Assembly (NCBI RefSeq): GCF_019038435.1
Contig: NZ_JAGPOX010000003.1
Coordinates: 113,669-177,668, forward strand
From: Nocardia alni
GTDB lineage: Bacteria; Actinomycetota; Actinomycetes; Mycobacteriales; Mycobacteriaceae
Length of the DNA: 64,000 nucleotides
Direction: 5' to 3'
The notes under the pieces were generated by a model. That model was not told the DNA's origin, made no database searches, and was given only the letters and a program-made list of their open reading frames with translations. Positions 28,816 to 37,086 of this stretch are shown one piece after another (position 1 is the first letter of the stretch; each line of letters starts with the position of its first letter). Both the position numbers and the translations under genes were made by a program.

Positions 28816-29753
28816 GAGGCGACCTTCCCGACGCCCGCATCCGACGCGCATCGCGCTGCATGCTCGTCGAGGCGTCCTGTGTCGCACCTGACCTCATCAG
28901 GGACGCAATCGAGTGGAGTGACCGCGCCCACGGATCGGGCGTCCGCCGGTGAGCGACACTCGAGCTCGGTGGGCGTCAGCGGCCCGGACTCGGCAGGTAT
29001 GAGCGACCCGGCGGTGTCCGTCGGCCTCGATACCCGCCGCGGGCGAACGCGATCGATGACAGGTCCGACACTCAGCACGAGAAACGCGGCAGGCAGTGCC
29101 AGCAGTTCCGGCAGTCCGGACGGCAGGAACGAGGTCGACCCCGCGGCGACGGCCGCTCCGGCCAGCGCGGCGCGGCGGGTGTCGCGGTCGCGCAGAGCGG
29201 GCAGCGCCAAGGCGATCAGCACCGCGGGAAAGACGGCGTCCAGACCGAATTCATTCGGATTCGGTACAGCCGTGCCAATGCCCACACCCAGCAGCGCCCC
29301 CAACGGCCAGCACACCAGAACACCAAGCCCGGACAGCCAGTACTTGGCACGACTACGTTCGCGATCGGATTCGCTCATAGCCATCGCAACGGCCTCGTCG
29401 TTCATCACATGCGTCCCGACAAGCCGCCGCCACCCGGTCCCCAGCACGTCAGGCAACGACAGCCCATACGGCAGATGCCTGGCATTGACCAACAGCCCGG
29501 ACAACACCGCAGCCACCAGCCCGCCACCAGTGGCAAGGATCCCGACGAACAGAAATTCCGACCCGCCCGCCAGCACCAGCACACTGAGCACCAGCGGCAG
29601 CCAAGCCGGCAAATGCGACGTCACCGCAGTAGCCCCATAGGACACGCCGATCACACCAACCGCCAGACAAACGGCCGCGATACCGGTGAGATCACCCCGA
29701 TCCAGTGTTCGCCATATCGAACGCACGACTTCTATAGTGAACGCAACCGCCAA
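28812..29753 (-). CDS. azlC: AzlC family branched-chain amino acid exporter subunit
   Basis: Up to 313 residues. The AzlC core (residues about 22-235) shows GVIGVSYGATAV, GGSEFLFVGILATGGG and LLVNARHLPYGLSLP. A hydrophilic tail of about 75 residues follows, which ordinary AzlC proteins (about 240 residues) lack. The TTG at 29753 is the first possible start; GTG 29726 is an alternative. Divergent from the XRE-cupin gene, a common regulator of azlCD, with a tandem repeat array between. Confidence 0.85.
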   Translation of the reverse strand: MAVAFTIEVVRSIWRTLDRGDLTGIAAVCLAVGVIGVSYGATAVTSHLPAWLPLVLSVLVLAGGSEFLFVGILATGGGLVAAVLSGLLVNARHLPYGLSLPDVLGTGWRRLVGTHVMNDEAVAMAMSESDRERSRAKYWLSGLGVLVCWPLGALLGVGIGTAVPNPNEFGLDAVFPAVLIALALPALRDRDTRRAALAGAAVAAGSTSFLPSGLPELLALPAAFLVLSVGPVIDRVRPRRVSRPTDTAGSLIPAESGPLTPTELECRSPADARSVGAVTPLDCVPDEVRCDTGRLDEHAARCASDAGVGKVAS

Positions 29754-29790
29754 GATCCGTCAAGGCGCGACGACCGCGGTCAAGAGAGCG

Positions 29791-30555
29791 GCAAGCCGCC
29801 CGGGGCGCCAGAATCGGTTCGGCACGCAGCCGTCGCACGCATGCACGATCGGCAACGGCACTCAGCCGTGCGCTGAGGCCCGGAGAGACGCTTAGTGCTC
29901 AGCCGAGCCATGCAGTCGCAAGGGGCGGGCTGCAAGACGCGACAATTGCGGTCGAGAGAGCGGCAAGCTGCCGGGTACGCCCAGAATTGGTGCAGCGCGC
30001 AGCCGTCGCACGCATGCCAGACCGGCGTCGGCACTGAGCCGGGCGCTGAAGTCGCACAGAGGCGGGCCGCAAACTTTGCCGGGCACGCCCAGACCCGGTT
30101 CGGCACACAACTGCCCGCGCGCGTGCACGATCGGCAACGGCACTCAGCCGTGCGCTGAGGCGTTAGTGCTCAGCCGAGCCATGAAGTCGCAAGAGGAGGG
30201 CTGCAAGACGCGACAACCGCGGTCGAGAGAGCGGCAAGCTGCCGGGTACGTCCAGAATTGGTGCAGCGCGCAGCCGCCGGCACGCGTGCATGACTGGTAA
30301 CGGCACTGAGCCGGGCGCTTGAAGTCGCGGGGAGGCGGGCTGCAAGCTGCCGGGTACGTCCAGAATTGGTGCAGCGCGCAGCCGCCGGCACGCGTGCATG
30401 ACTGGTAACGGCACTGAGCCGGGCGCTTGAAGTCGCGGGGAGGCGGGCTGCAAGCTGCCGGGTACGCCCAGAATCGGTGCGGCACGCATCCACCGGCACG
30501 CATGCGAGACTGGCAACGGCACTTAGTCGGGCGCTGAAGTCGCGGAGAGGCGGGC
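29791..30555. repeat. Six-unit tandem repeat array between azlC and xre-cupin
   Basis: Units begin at 29791, 29963, 30069, 30234, 30342 and 30450, each starting near GCAAGCTGCCGGGTACG. Units 4 and 5 are identical over 108 bp. Unit 6 is a diverged 106-bp copy ending 8 bp before the XRE-cupin ATG. Units 1 and 3 carry an extra roughly 55-bp tail containing GTGCTCAGCCGAGCCATG and GCGGTCGAGAGAGCG. There are no unique spacers, so it is not a CRISPR. Long minus-strand frames inside exist because 108 is a multiple of 3; they are not credible genes. Confidence 0.92.
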
Positions 30556-30562
30556 GAGCACC

Positions 30563-31135
30563 ATGATCGAGCAGGGGAACGTTCGGGAGCAGTCGCCGGT
30601 GGAGATGATCGCCGCCGCGTTGCGCCGCGAACGTGACCGGTCGGGTCTGTCGCTCACCGAGGTCGCCCGCCGCGCGGGGATCGCGAAATCGACTCTGTCG
30701 CAACTGGAGTCGGGTACCGGTAACCCGAGCATCGAGACGTTGTGGGCGCTGTGCACCGCGCTGGGCATCCCGTTCTCCAATCTGCTGGATCGGCCGCAGC
30801 CACAGGTTCAGGTGATCCGCGCCGATGAGGGACCGGTGCTGGCCTCGGCGCACGCCGAGTATCGGGCGACCCTGCTGGCGGCCTGTCCGCCCAACGCCCG
30901 GCACGACATCTACCGCATCGCCGCCGAGCCCGGATACCCTCGCGACTCGGATCCGCACCAGCGCGGTGTGATCGAGCATGTGGTGCTGGCCGCCGGCCTC
31001 GCCCTGGTCGGCCTCGCCGATTCGCCGGTGGAACTGAGTCCCGGCGATTACATCTGCTACCCGGCCGACCTGCGGCACATCTTCCAGGCCCTGGAGCCCG
31101 GGACGTGGGGCATCATGGTCAGCGACTACACCTGA
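30563..31135 (+). CDS. XRE-cupin transcriptional regulator
   Basis: A 190-residue regulator: an N-terminal XRE helix-turn-helix (IAAALRRERDRSGLSLTEVARRAGIAKSTLSQLE, split here as residues about 16-50) and a C-terminal cupin_2 barrel (EHVVLAAGLALVGL, LSPGDYICYPADLRHIFQAL). Such proteins sense small ligands and often flank azlCD transporters, so control of the divergent azlCD is likely. The leader and its only purine-rich RBS-like run (GGAGAGG, 30544-30550) belong to the last unit of the repeat array. The 3' end overlaps the convergent epimerase by 10 bp. Confidence 0.88.
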   Translation: MIEQGNVREQSPVEMIAAALRRERDRSGLSLTEVARRAGIAKSTLSQLESGTGNPSIETLWALCTALGIPFSNLLDRPQPQVQVIRADEGPVLASAHAEYRATLLAACPPNARHDIYRIAAEPGYPRDSDPHQRGVIEHVVLAAGLALVGLADSPVELSPGDYICYPADLRHIFQALEPGTWGIMVSDYT

Positions 31136-32055
31136 GTTTTCCACCACGCGACGGTCCCCGCGGCGACGTCCGGCAGCGGGGTCGCCTTCAGTCCCAGCCG
31201 CGACTCGCTGGCCGTGGAGTCCAGCTGGAACGGACGCTCGAATTGGTAGTTCATCTCCGACAATTCGCGCATCATCTCGTTGAACAGCCCGGCGCCGCGC
31301 AGCGTCCACCCCGGCAGCGCAAGGATTTTCGGCGCCGGCCGACCCGCGGCGCTGCCCAGCAGGTCGACCAGTTCGCGGATCGTGACCGCCGGTGCGGTCG
31401 GTGCGTGCAGGAAGCTGTTCCACAGCGTGCGGTCCTGGGCGGCGCGGATCATCGCGGCCGCGAGATCGGGCATGTAGGTGAACGAATGCGGCAGGTCCGT
31501 GCGGCCGAAGACCTGAACGGCCTTGCCGGCCAGGATATTCGGCACCATCCGGTCACCGGCGTGTGACATGCGCACATGCGGTCCGATGAAATCCGAGGCG
31601 GCGACGCTGACCGTCGGAGTGGCCGAGGCGTCGCGGGCGCGCAGCAGTGCCACGCGAACGGCGGGCTTGCCGAAATCCGCTGTGCGCGGGGTGTCTTCGG
31701 TCATCGGGCGATCGACCGGGCCGTACGAGTAGAGGCTCTCCGGGAAGACCGCCACGGCCCCGGCCTGGCCTGCGACGTCCAGCACGGTCTGCTCGGTGGC
31801 CGGAAGCTCGGCCCACCATGCCTTCGCGGCGTATTTCGAGCCGTGGGTGCAGTGGTACAGCGCGACCGCGCCGTCGACCGCGGCGGCCAGTTGTTCGCGG
31901 CGAGTGACATCCACGCGACGGCGCTCGATCAGCGGGTGCTCGGGCCCACTGCCCGATCGGGTCAGGATGCGGACGTTCTTGCCCACGGCGGCCAGTTGCT
32001 CGGCCACGGTGGTGCCCACGGGACCCGCGCCGGTGACTACGTGCAGTTCGGACAT
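31126..32055 (-). CDS. NAD-dependent epimerase/dehydratase-like protein
   Basis: A 309-residue extended SDR: VVTGAGPVGTTVAEQLAAVG cofactor turn, VDVTRREQLAAAVDGAVALYHCTHG, then FPESLYSYGP with the active-site Tyr region and ASDFIGPHVR. The usual YxxxK lysine is not obvious, so it may be an atypical oxidoreductase. ATG 32055 has GAGGAG about 7 nt upstream. The promoter region carries two AGAGC-type palindromes, implying repression by a regulator not adjacent. Confidence 0.82.
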   Translation of the reverse strand: MSELHVVTGAGPVGTTVAEQLAAVGKNVRILTRSGSGPEHPLIERRRVDVTRREQLAAAVDGAVALYHCTHGSKYAAKAWWAELPATEQTVLDVAGQAGAVAVFPESLYSYGPVDRPMTEDTPRTADFGKPAVRVALLRARDASATPTVSVAASDFIGPHVRMSHAGDRMVPNILAGKAVQVFGRTDLPHSFTYMPDLAAAMIRAAQDRTLWNSFLHAPTAPAVTIRELVDLLGSAAGRPAPKILALPGWTLRGAGLFNEMMRELSEMNYQFERPFQLDSTASESRLGLKATPLPDVAAGTVAWWKTQV

Positions 32056-32073
32056 GGTGTGCTCCTCTCTCAT

Positions 32074-32092
32074 TAGAGAGCATCGCTCTCTA
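32074..32092. promoter_or_regulatory. Palindromic operator 1 upstream of epimerase gene
   Basis: TAGAGAGC-ATC-GCTCTCTA, a perfect 8-3-8 inverted repeat immediately upstream of the epimerase RBS. Confidence 0.7.
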
Positions 32093-32130
32093 TGTTGAGA
32101 AAAGCATCCCTCGGAAGCTCCGCAGTGTCA

Positions 32131-32148
32131 AGAGCGGTGCTCTCTAAT
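32131..32148. promoter_or_regulatory. Palindromic operator 2 upstream of epimerase gene
   Basis: AGAGC-GGT-GCTCT followed by CTAAT; it matches operator 1 in reverse orientation, 57 bp away. It lies between the epimerase and the small membrane protein. Confidence 0.6.
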
Positions 32149-32166
32149 GTGATTTGCGCTCGGTGA

Positions 32167-32529
32167 TCAGTTCGCGGCGAACCACCAAGCGGAGGCCAGG
32201 TGAACCACCGCGGCCACCGTCGCGCCCGCGATCATGCCCCGATTGCGCTGAGGCACGCCTGCCGCCACATCGCCGAGCTGCGCCAAGCCCGCGACGATCA
32301 GAATGGGCACGAGCGACCTCCACTCGCCCATGCCCAGCAGCACGAGCGTGACCACGCCCAGTGGCAGCGCCCGAGCGGCGTACAGCCTGGCGTACAACGA
32401 GACCGAAGGTGTCACCGGATCATCGCCACTGGGCATCCGGTCCGGCCGGACCAGACTGATCAGCGCGAACGCCATGGCTATTACCGTAAATAGGGCGTTG
32501 ACCAGTGCGATTACGACATGTGCTGTCAT
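32167..32529 (-). CDS. Small integral membrane protein, unknown function
   Basis: A 120-residue protein with about four hydrophobic helices (VVIALVNALFTVIAMAFALI, LPLGVVTLVLLG, LVPILIVAGLAQLGDV, GATVAAVVHLASAWWFA). It resembles DUF4267-like small membrane proteins in layout, but I am not certain. ATG 32529 has GGAGAG 7-8 nt upstream. Same strand as the epimerase downstream and possibly transcribed with it through the operator region. Confidence 0.65.
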   Translation of the reverse strand: MTAHVVIALVNALFTVIAMAFALISLVRPDRMPSGDDPVTPSVSLYARLYAARALPLGVVTLVLLGMGEWRSLVPILIVAGLAQLGDVAAGVPQRNRGMIAGATVAAVVHLASAWWFAAN

Positions 32530-32633
32530 CGGTGGCTCTCCGTGAATCGTTCCACTGGGTGTACGACACTGCGCCGGGGGGCTCTGAGCGCACGGTATTA
32601 CGCCGGGACGGTCGCTGTGCGGCGCCGGCCGAC

Positions 32634-33347
32634 CTACGCGGCACCCTCGCCGAGGTACTGCAACCACACCGGATCCAGATCGGCGGTCGTCGACAGCAGC
32701 CGCCAGTGCGGTCCCTTCGGCGCGACCATCGGATGATGCACGGTCCAGCCCAGGTCGCTCAGCAGTTTGTCGGCCTTGAGGTGATTACAGGGCGCGCAGG
32801 AGGCGACGCAGTTCTCCCACGAATGCGCGCCGCCGCGGCTGCGCGGGATCACGTGGTCGATGGTTTCGGCCTTGCCGCCGCAGTAGGCGCAGCGGTAACG
32901 ATCGCGGTGCATCAGCGCCGCGCGAGTCATCGGAACGCGCGCACGATAGGGCACCCGGACGTAGTTTCGCAGGCGGATCACCGAAGGCAGGGCGACCGAG
33001 GCGCCCGCGGAGTGGACGACCGGGCCCTCCGCGTTATGGTGGATCGCATCGGCCTTGTCGCAGATCAGCAACACGATGGCGCGACGTGCGGACAACGCGG
33101 TGAGCGGCTCGTAGGTGGCGTTCAGAAGCAACACCCGGCGCTTGCGCCACGCGGCCTGCGTTGGATTTTCGAGAATGTGATGCTGTGCATCGGCAGGCGA
33201 ATGCCCGGAGTCGGGAAGATCAGGTTTGGAATACGCAGACAGGACATGCAACGGAGTAGCCCCCGACCCACAGTTGTGGACGTCGGCGGGCTGGAGTTGT
33301 CGGTGCGTTCTGGCCTCGTGCGACCGGGCGCCGTGCCGCTGCTTCAT
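32634..33347 (-). CDS. HNH endonuclease domain protein (Rv2469c-like)
   Basis: 237 residues. The C-terminal HNH fold shows two zinc-type Cys pairs and the catalytic core: CAYCGGKAETIDHVIPRSRGG then WENCVASCAPCNHLKAD. N-terminal to it is the conserved VLLLNATYEPLTALSARRAIVLL. This is the widespread actinobacterial HNH housekeeping family, whose biological substrate is unknown. ATG 33347 is chosen; the first about 70 residues are unconserved, so a later start is possible. Divergent from glbO. Confidence 0.85.
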   Translation of the reverse strand: MKQRHGARSHEARTHRQLQPADVHNCGSGATPLHVLSAYSKPDLPDSGHSPADAQHHILENPTQAAWRKRRVLLLNATYEPLTALSARRAIVLLICDKADAIHHNAEGPVVHSAGASVALPSVIRLRNYVRVPYRARVPMTRAALMHRDRYRCAYCGGKAETIDHVIPRSRGGAHSWENCVASCAPCNHLKADKLLSDLGWTVHHPMVAPKGPHWRLLSTTADLDPVWLQYLGEGAA

Positions 33348-33759
33348 GGGAACCCCGAATTCGTGTAGGTCCGGCTCGTATGGTATCTGGGCAGACACTG
33401 CCATCCAGTTGACCATGGAACTCGAACCAATGCACGGTGATTTCGCACATTGTCGGGCACGTCCGGGTTAACAACGCATGATGAGGGGTAAACAGCTAGC
33501 CCCGAGTCCTGGTCGCAACTCCAGATTGCCCGAACCAGGCGGATCGTGGGACACGATCAGATTTCGATTGGTTGCTCCGTGCCGCCGTATTCCTGGCGCG
33601 ACCGGCCCTGTCGCACCCGGCGACTATGCTGCGAAGGCAGGGCGATCCAGCCGTCCCGGACCGTGTGGGCGGCGCGATGCGGTCGGAACACTGCGATGAA
33701 GGAGCGAGTACGTGGCCGTTGAGCGTGGCATACCCGTGAGCGCGCCGGGGGAGGCGAGC
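33348..33759. other. Divergent promoter region HNH/glbO
   Basis: 412 bp without a gene. A -10-like TATGCT at 33625-33630 lies about 130 bp before glbO. A short in-frame extension from GTG 33712 (AAGGAG upstream) could lengthen GlbO by 16 residues. Confidence 0.4.
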
Positions 33760-34152
33760 GTGGCCGAGCCGGTGTCCTTCTACGAGGCGGTCGGCGGCGC
33801 CGAGACGTTCCACCGGCTCGTGGCCGCATTCTACCGCGAGGTCGCGCGGGACGAGGTCCTACGCCCGCTGTATCCCGAACAGGATCTGGGGCCCGCCGAA
33901 CGCCGGCTGCGCATGTTTCTCGAGCAGTACTGGGGTGGTCCGCGTACCTACTCCGACGAGCGCGGGCATCCGCGACTGCGGATGCGGCACATGCCGTTCC
34001 GGATCGGCCCGGTCGAACGCGACGCGTGGTTGCGCTGCATGCATATCGCGGTGGGCGAGATTCCGGGCGAGCGGATGGACGACGAGCACCGCCGGGCGCT
34101 GCTGGATTATCTGGAAATGGCGGCAAATTCGCTGGTCAACTCGCCTCTGTAA
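33760..34152 (+). CDS. glbO: Group II truncated haemoglobin (trHbO)
   Basis: A 130-residue 2-on-2 globin: [51 protein letters not shown] with the family's Tyr/Trp distal-pocket residues, and [23 protein letters not shown] with the proximal His in the RMRH segment. GTG 33760 follows GGGGGAGG with 5-nt spacing and gives the mycobacterial length of about 128; GTG 33712 is a longer option. Binds oxygen or NO. It is followed by aglA, as its neighbour is in mycobacteria. Confidence 0.93.
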   Translation: MAEPVSFYEAVGGAETFHRLVAAFYREVARDEVLRPLYPEQDLGPAERRLRMFLEQYWGGPRTYSDERGHPRLRMRHMPFRIGPVERDAWLRCMHIAVGEIPGERMDDEHRRALLDYLEMAANSLVNSPL

Positions 34153-34174
34153 TATTCGTCACGGATAATCCCGT

Positions 34175-34222
34175 GCAAATCAGGGGTTTTCCGGACCATT
34201 GCGGCGTCTGCCGCTGATTTGC
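34175..34222. terminator. Long-loop inverted repeat after glbO
   Basis: GCAAATCAG (34175-34183) pairs with CTGATTTGC (34214-34222); inside it is GCGGC-GTCT-GCCGC (34201-34214). Probably terminates glbO or structures the aglA leader. Confidence 0.45.
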
Positions 34223-34287
34223 CGAAACGGGACAACACTCCTGAGACTCGGTGCCTTCATTGGAAACCTTTGGCACTATTGGGTGTT

Positions 34288-35919
34288 GTGACATCCATAT
34301 CACCCGCGGGCCATGCGACGGATGGTGACGATGCGGCGTCTGCCGGGGCAGACCCGCTCGTCCCATGGTGGCGCTCGGCGGTGTTCTATCAGGTCTATCC
34401 CCGCTCGTTCGCCGACTCCGACGGTGACGGCGTCGGCGATCTGGGCGGTGTGCTGGATCGGCTGGGCTATCTCGAGCTGCTCGGGGTCGACGCGCTGTGG
34501 ATCTGCCCGGTGATGCGTTCGCCGATGGCCGATGGCGGATACGACGTCAGCGATCCGCGCGATATCGACCCGCTGTTCGGTGACGTCGCGCTGCTCGAGG
34601 ATCTGGTCGCCGAGGCGCACGATCGGCGGATGCGGGTCACCATGGATCTGGTGCCCAATCACACCAGCGACCGGCACCCCTGGTTCGTCGCGGCGCTGGC
34701 CGCGCCGCCCGAGAGCCCCGAACGGGCTCGCTACATCTTTCGCGACGGCCGCGGTCCGGGCGGCGACGAGCCGCCCAACAACTGGCCCAGCATCTTCGGC
34801 GGCCCGGCCTGGACCCGCGTCACCGGGGCCGACGGCGCCCCCGGACAGTGGTATCTGCACATCTTCGCCGCCGAACAGCCCGATCTGAACTGGGACAACC
34901 CGGAGGTGGTCGCCGATTTCGAGCAGACCATGCGGTTCTGGCTGAACCGCGGTGTGGACGGGTTCCGCATCGACGTCGCGCACGGTATGGCCAAACCGCC
35001 CGGACTACCCGATATGGCGCGGGTCGAGACCAAGATGCTGGTGCACGACGACAGCGACCCCAGGTTCAACAATCCCGCCGTGCACGACATCCACCGGCGC
35101 CTGCGCAAGGTGCTCGACGAATATCCGGACGCGGTATCCATCGGCGAGGTGTGGGTCGACGACAACACCCGCTTCGCGGAATACGTGCGGCCGGACGAAC
35201 TGCATCTGGCGTTCAACTTCCGCCTGGCCGAGACCGCGTTCGATGCCGCGGAAATCCGTGTGGCGGTGGATAACTCGATCGACGCGGTACGTTCGGTGGG
35301 TGCGAGCCCGACCTGGACGCTGTCCAACCACGACATCGAGCGCGAGGTCACCCGTTACGGCGGCACGGGCGTCGGCTTGGACCGCGCGCGGGCGATGATC
35401 CTGCTGGAATTGGCGCTGCCGGGTGCGGTTTTCGTCTACAACGGTTCCGAGCTGGGGTTGCCCAATGTGGACGACCTGCCCGATGAGGTGTTGCAGGATC
35501 CGGTGTGGGAGCGGTCCGGGCATACCGACCGCGGCCGGGACGGCTGCCGGGTGCCGATGCCGTGGGAGGGGCGCAGGCCGCCGTTCGGCTTCACCACCGC
35601 CGAGAAATCCTGGCTGCCGATACCCCCGCAGTGGTCCGAACTTACCGTGGAGACGCAGCTGGAACGGATGGACTCCATGCTGTCGCTGTACCGGATGGCG
35701 ATCGAGTTGCGCGGTGCGCGACCGGAATTCGCCGGGCTCGGGATCGACTGGTACGGCAGTCCGGCCGACTGCCTGGCGTTCCGGCGCACGGGCGGGCTGG
35801 TGTGCGCGCTGAACGCCTCGGCGGTGCCGATTCCGCTGCCGCCGGGCGAGCTGCTGCTGGCCAGTGCGCCGTTGGAGGGCGGGATGCTGCCGGTCAACGC
35901 CGCGGCCTGGTTGGTGTAG
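34288..35919 (+). CDS. aglA: GH13 alpha-glucosidase
   Basis: A 543-residue alpha-amylase family enzyme: VFYQVYPRSFADSDGDGVGDL (conserved start of the barrel, shown minus its ends), DLVPNHTSDRHPWF, nucleophile Asp in GFRIDVAHG, acid/base Glu in SIGEVWVDDN and the third Asp in LSNHDIERE. Retaining hydrolysis of alpha-glucosidic bonds, such as maltose or trehalose-type oligosaccharides. The GTG 34288 start is inferred from length; no clear RBS, so it may be leaderless. Corresponds to Rv2471. Confidence 0.9.
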   Translation: MTSISPAGHATDGDDAASAGADPLVPWWRSAVFYQVYPRSFADSDGDGVGDLGGVLDRLGYLELLGVDALWICPVMRSPMADGGYDVSDPRDIDPLFGDVALLEDLVAEAHDRRMRVTMDLVPNHTSDRHPWFVAALAAPPESPERARYIFRDGRGPGGDEPPNNWPSIFGGPAWTRVTGADGAPGQWYLHIFAAEQPDLNWDNPEVVADFEQTMRFWLNRGVDGFRIDVAHGMAKPPGLPDMARVETKMLVHDDSDPRFNNPAVHDIHRRLRKVLDEYPDAVSIGEVWVDDNTRFAEYVRPDELHLAFNFRLAETAFDAAEIRVAVDNSIDAVRSVGASPTWTLSNHDIEREVTRYGGTGVGLDRARAMILLELALPGAVFVYNGSELGLPNVDDLPDEVLQDPVWERSGHTDRGRDGCRVPMPWEGRRPPFGFTTAEKSWLPIPPQWSELTVETQLERMDSMLSLYRMAIELRGARPEFAGLGIDWYGSPADCLAFRRTGGLVCALNASAVPIPLPPGELLLASAPLEGGMLPVNAAAWLV

Positions 35920-36009
35920 CGGGGCGGGCCCGCTGCGGCGGAGCGGAGGCAATCAGACATAGCGGCGGGCCGCAGGCACTGCGGCGGGGGCATCGACTAC
36001 CGTTGGGCT

Positions 36010-36282
36010 GTGAGCATTCTCGAGACAGTGCTGATCTTTGTCGGCATCCCGGCGGTGATCTACGGGGTGATCGCGGGTTTGTCGTTCCTGTCCAAGCCGT
36101 ACCCGGGCCAGAAGCCCGCCCACTACGCCCTGGGCGACAAGTGGACATCGGACCCGGTGCTGTGGAGCGCGACCGACGAGGTGACCGTATTCGGCCACCA
36201 CGTCGACCCGCACGCTGCCCATGCGGCAATCGAATCCGCCGAGTCGGACCTGATCGGAGGCCGGGCAAGTGGCAAGTTCTAA
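36010..36282 (+). CDS. ctaJ: CtaJ-like small subunit of aa3 cytochrome oxidase
   Basis: A 90-residue protein with one N-terminal transmembrane helix (SILETVLIFVGIPAVIYGVI) and a short soluble tail with YPGQKPAHYALGDKW and PVLWSATDEVT. This layout and the MSILETVLIF start are those of CtaJ, an accessory subunit found in the mycobacterial III2IV2 supercomplex; its gene lies in this same neighbourhood. Assigned from memory of the family, so moderate confidence. It overlaps the DUF5130 gene by 14 nt. Confidence 0.65.
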   Translation: MSILETVLIFVGIPAVIYGVIAGLSFLSKPYPGQKPAHYALGDKWTSDPVLWSATDEVTVFGHHVDPHAAHAAIESAESDLIGGRASGKF

Positions 36283-36742
36283 TTGGCATTGGCCCGCGGT
36301 GGTCGAGGCCGACCTCCCGCACGGCTGGGTCGTCACCACCAGTGGGCGCGTTTCCGGCGTCCACGAGTCCGGTGACGTATTCAACGAGGCGCCGTTCAAC
36401 GACACCGAGCGGCTGCTGATGGACAACACGCTGACCGAGGCCACCCGCACCACCAAGGTCCGGTTCAACATCTACATCGGCGATCTGGGCGAGGATCCGG
36501 CCGCCGGTGTCGACCGGATCTTCGCGACCACTCCGGAGGCCGCGCGGTCGGTGCTCATCGCCGTGTCGCCGAACGAGAAGGCCGTCGAGGTGCGTTCCGG
36601 GCGCGACGTCGCCGATCGGGTGAACGACCGCGTCTGCCAGCTCGGCGTGACAGCCGCACTCAGCTCCCTGCGTCAGGGCCAGCTGATCGACGGTCTGGTC
36701 TCCGCCGTGCGGGTCATGGCCGCCGCCATCGGCCACCCCTAG
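36269..36742 (+). CDS. DUF5130 family protein (Rv2468c-like)
   Basis: 157 residues, TPM/DUF5130-like: LPHGWVVTTSGRVSGVHESG, TRTTKVRFNIYIGDLGEDP and a C-terminal alpha segment ALSSLRQGQLIDGLVSAVRVMAAAIG. GTG 36269 has GGAGG 8 nt upstream inside the ctaJ gene. It is cotranscribed with ctaJ, pointing to a respiratory-complex-associated or membrane-proximal role (inference). Confidence 0.75.
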   Translation: MASSNWHWPAVVEADLPHGWVVTTSGRVSGVHESGDVFNEAPFNDTERLLMDNTLTEATRTTKVRFNIYIGDLGEDPAAGVDRIFATTPEAARSVLIAVSPNEKAVEVRSGRDVADRVNDRVCQLGVTAALSSLRQGQLIDGLVSAVRVMAAAIGHP

Positions 36743-37030
36743 CCGATTCGCGACGCGATAACTTCAGACGTGAACCGCACCCCGTGTGTGGACCCACATC
36801 GGATTCGTCTTCGGACGAGGATGCGGGTCCGGGCACGGGGTCGCGTGCTTTCGGTTCGACACGGACGCTCGTTCTGTCGCTGAGTTCCGCGCGCGTCCGC
36901 CGTCCGGTTCGCCGGCGGACCGTCGCTCCGGTCGCGGGTAGGAGGCCCGCTATGACGATCATGCGTATAGCGGTCGAGAAGTCCGCAGCATCGGAACCGC
37001 TGTCGGTATAGGGAACGTCTTGTCGGGTTA
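36743..37030. other. Intergenic region, nothing recognised
   Basis: 288 bp between DUF5130 and the PopR box. Short frames only, none with RBS or family resemblance. Confidence 0.35.
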
Positions 37031-37045
37031 TCTGCTGTGAGCAGA
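37031..37045. promoter_or_regulatory. Candidate PopR box upstream of popR-like gene
   Basis: TCTGCT-GTG-AGCAGA, a perfect 6-3-6 inverted repeat ending 41 nt before the ATG. It matches 10 of 12 positions of the Streptomyces PopR box as I recall it (TCTGCC-N3-GGCAGA). A partner site lies upstream of the clpP operon. Confidence 0.6.
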
Positions 37046-37086
37046 ATCGGGGCGGGATGCCGGCAGGGCGGTCGTAGGCTCGGAGC

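Noticed and set aside
29791..30555. Possible CRISPR array
   Set aside because: Whole units are repeated without unique spacers, units exceed 100 bp and there are no cas genes.
29780..31423. Minus-strand frames across the tandem array encoding repeated PGSVPLPVMHACRRL units
   Set aside because: They arise because the unit is 108 bp (multiple of 3); they lack RBS, their composition is not protein-like, and the 3' part runs antisense to the XRE-cupin gene.
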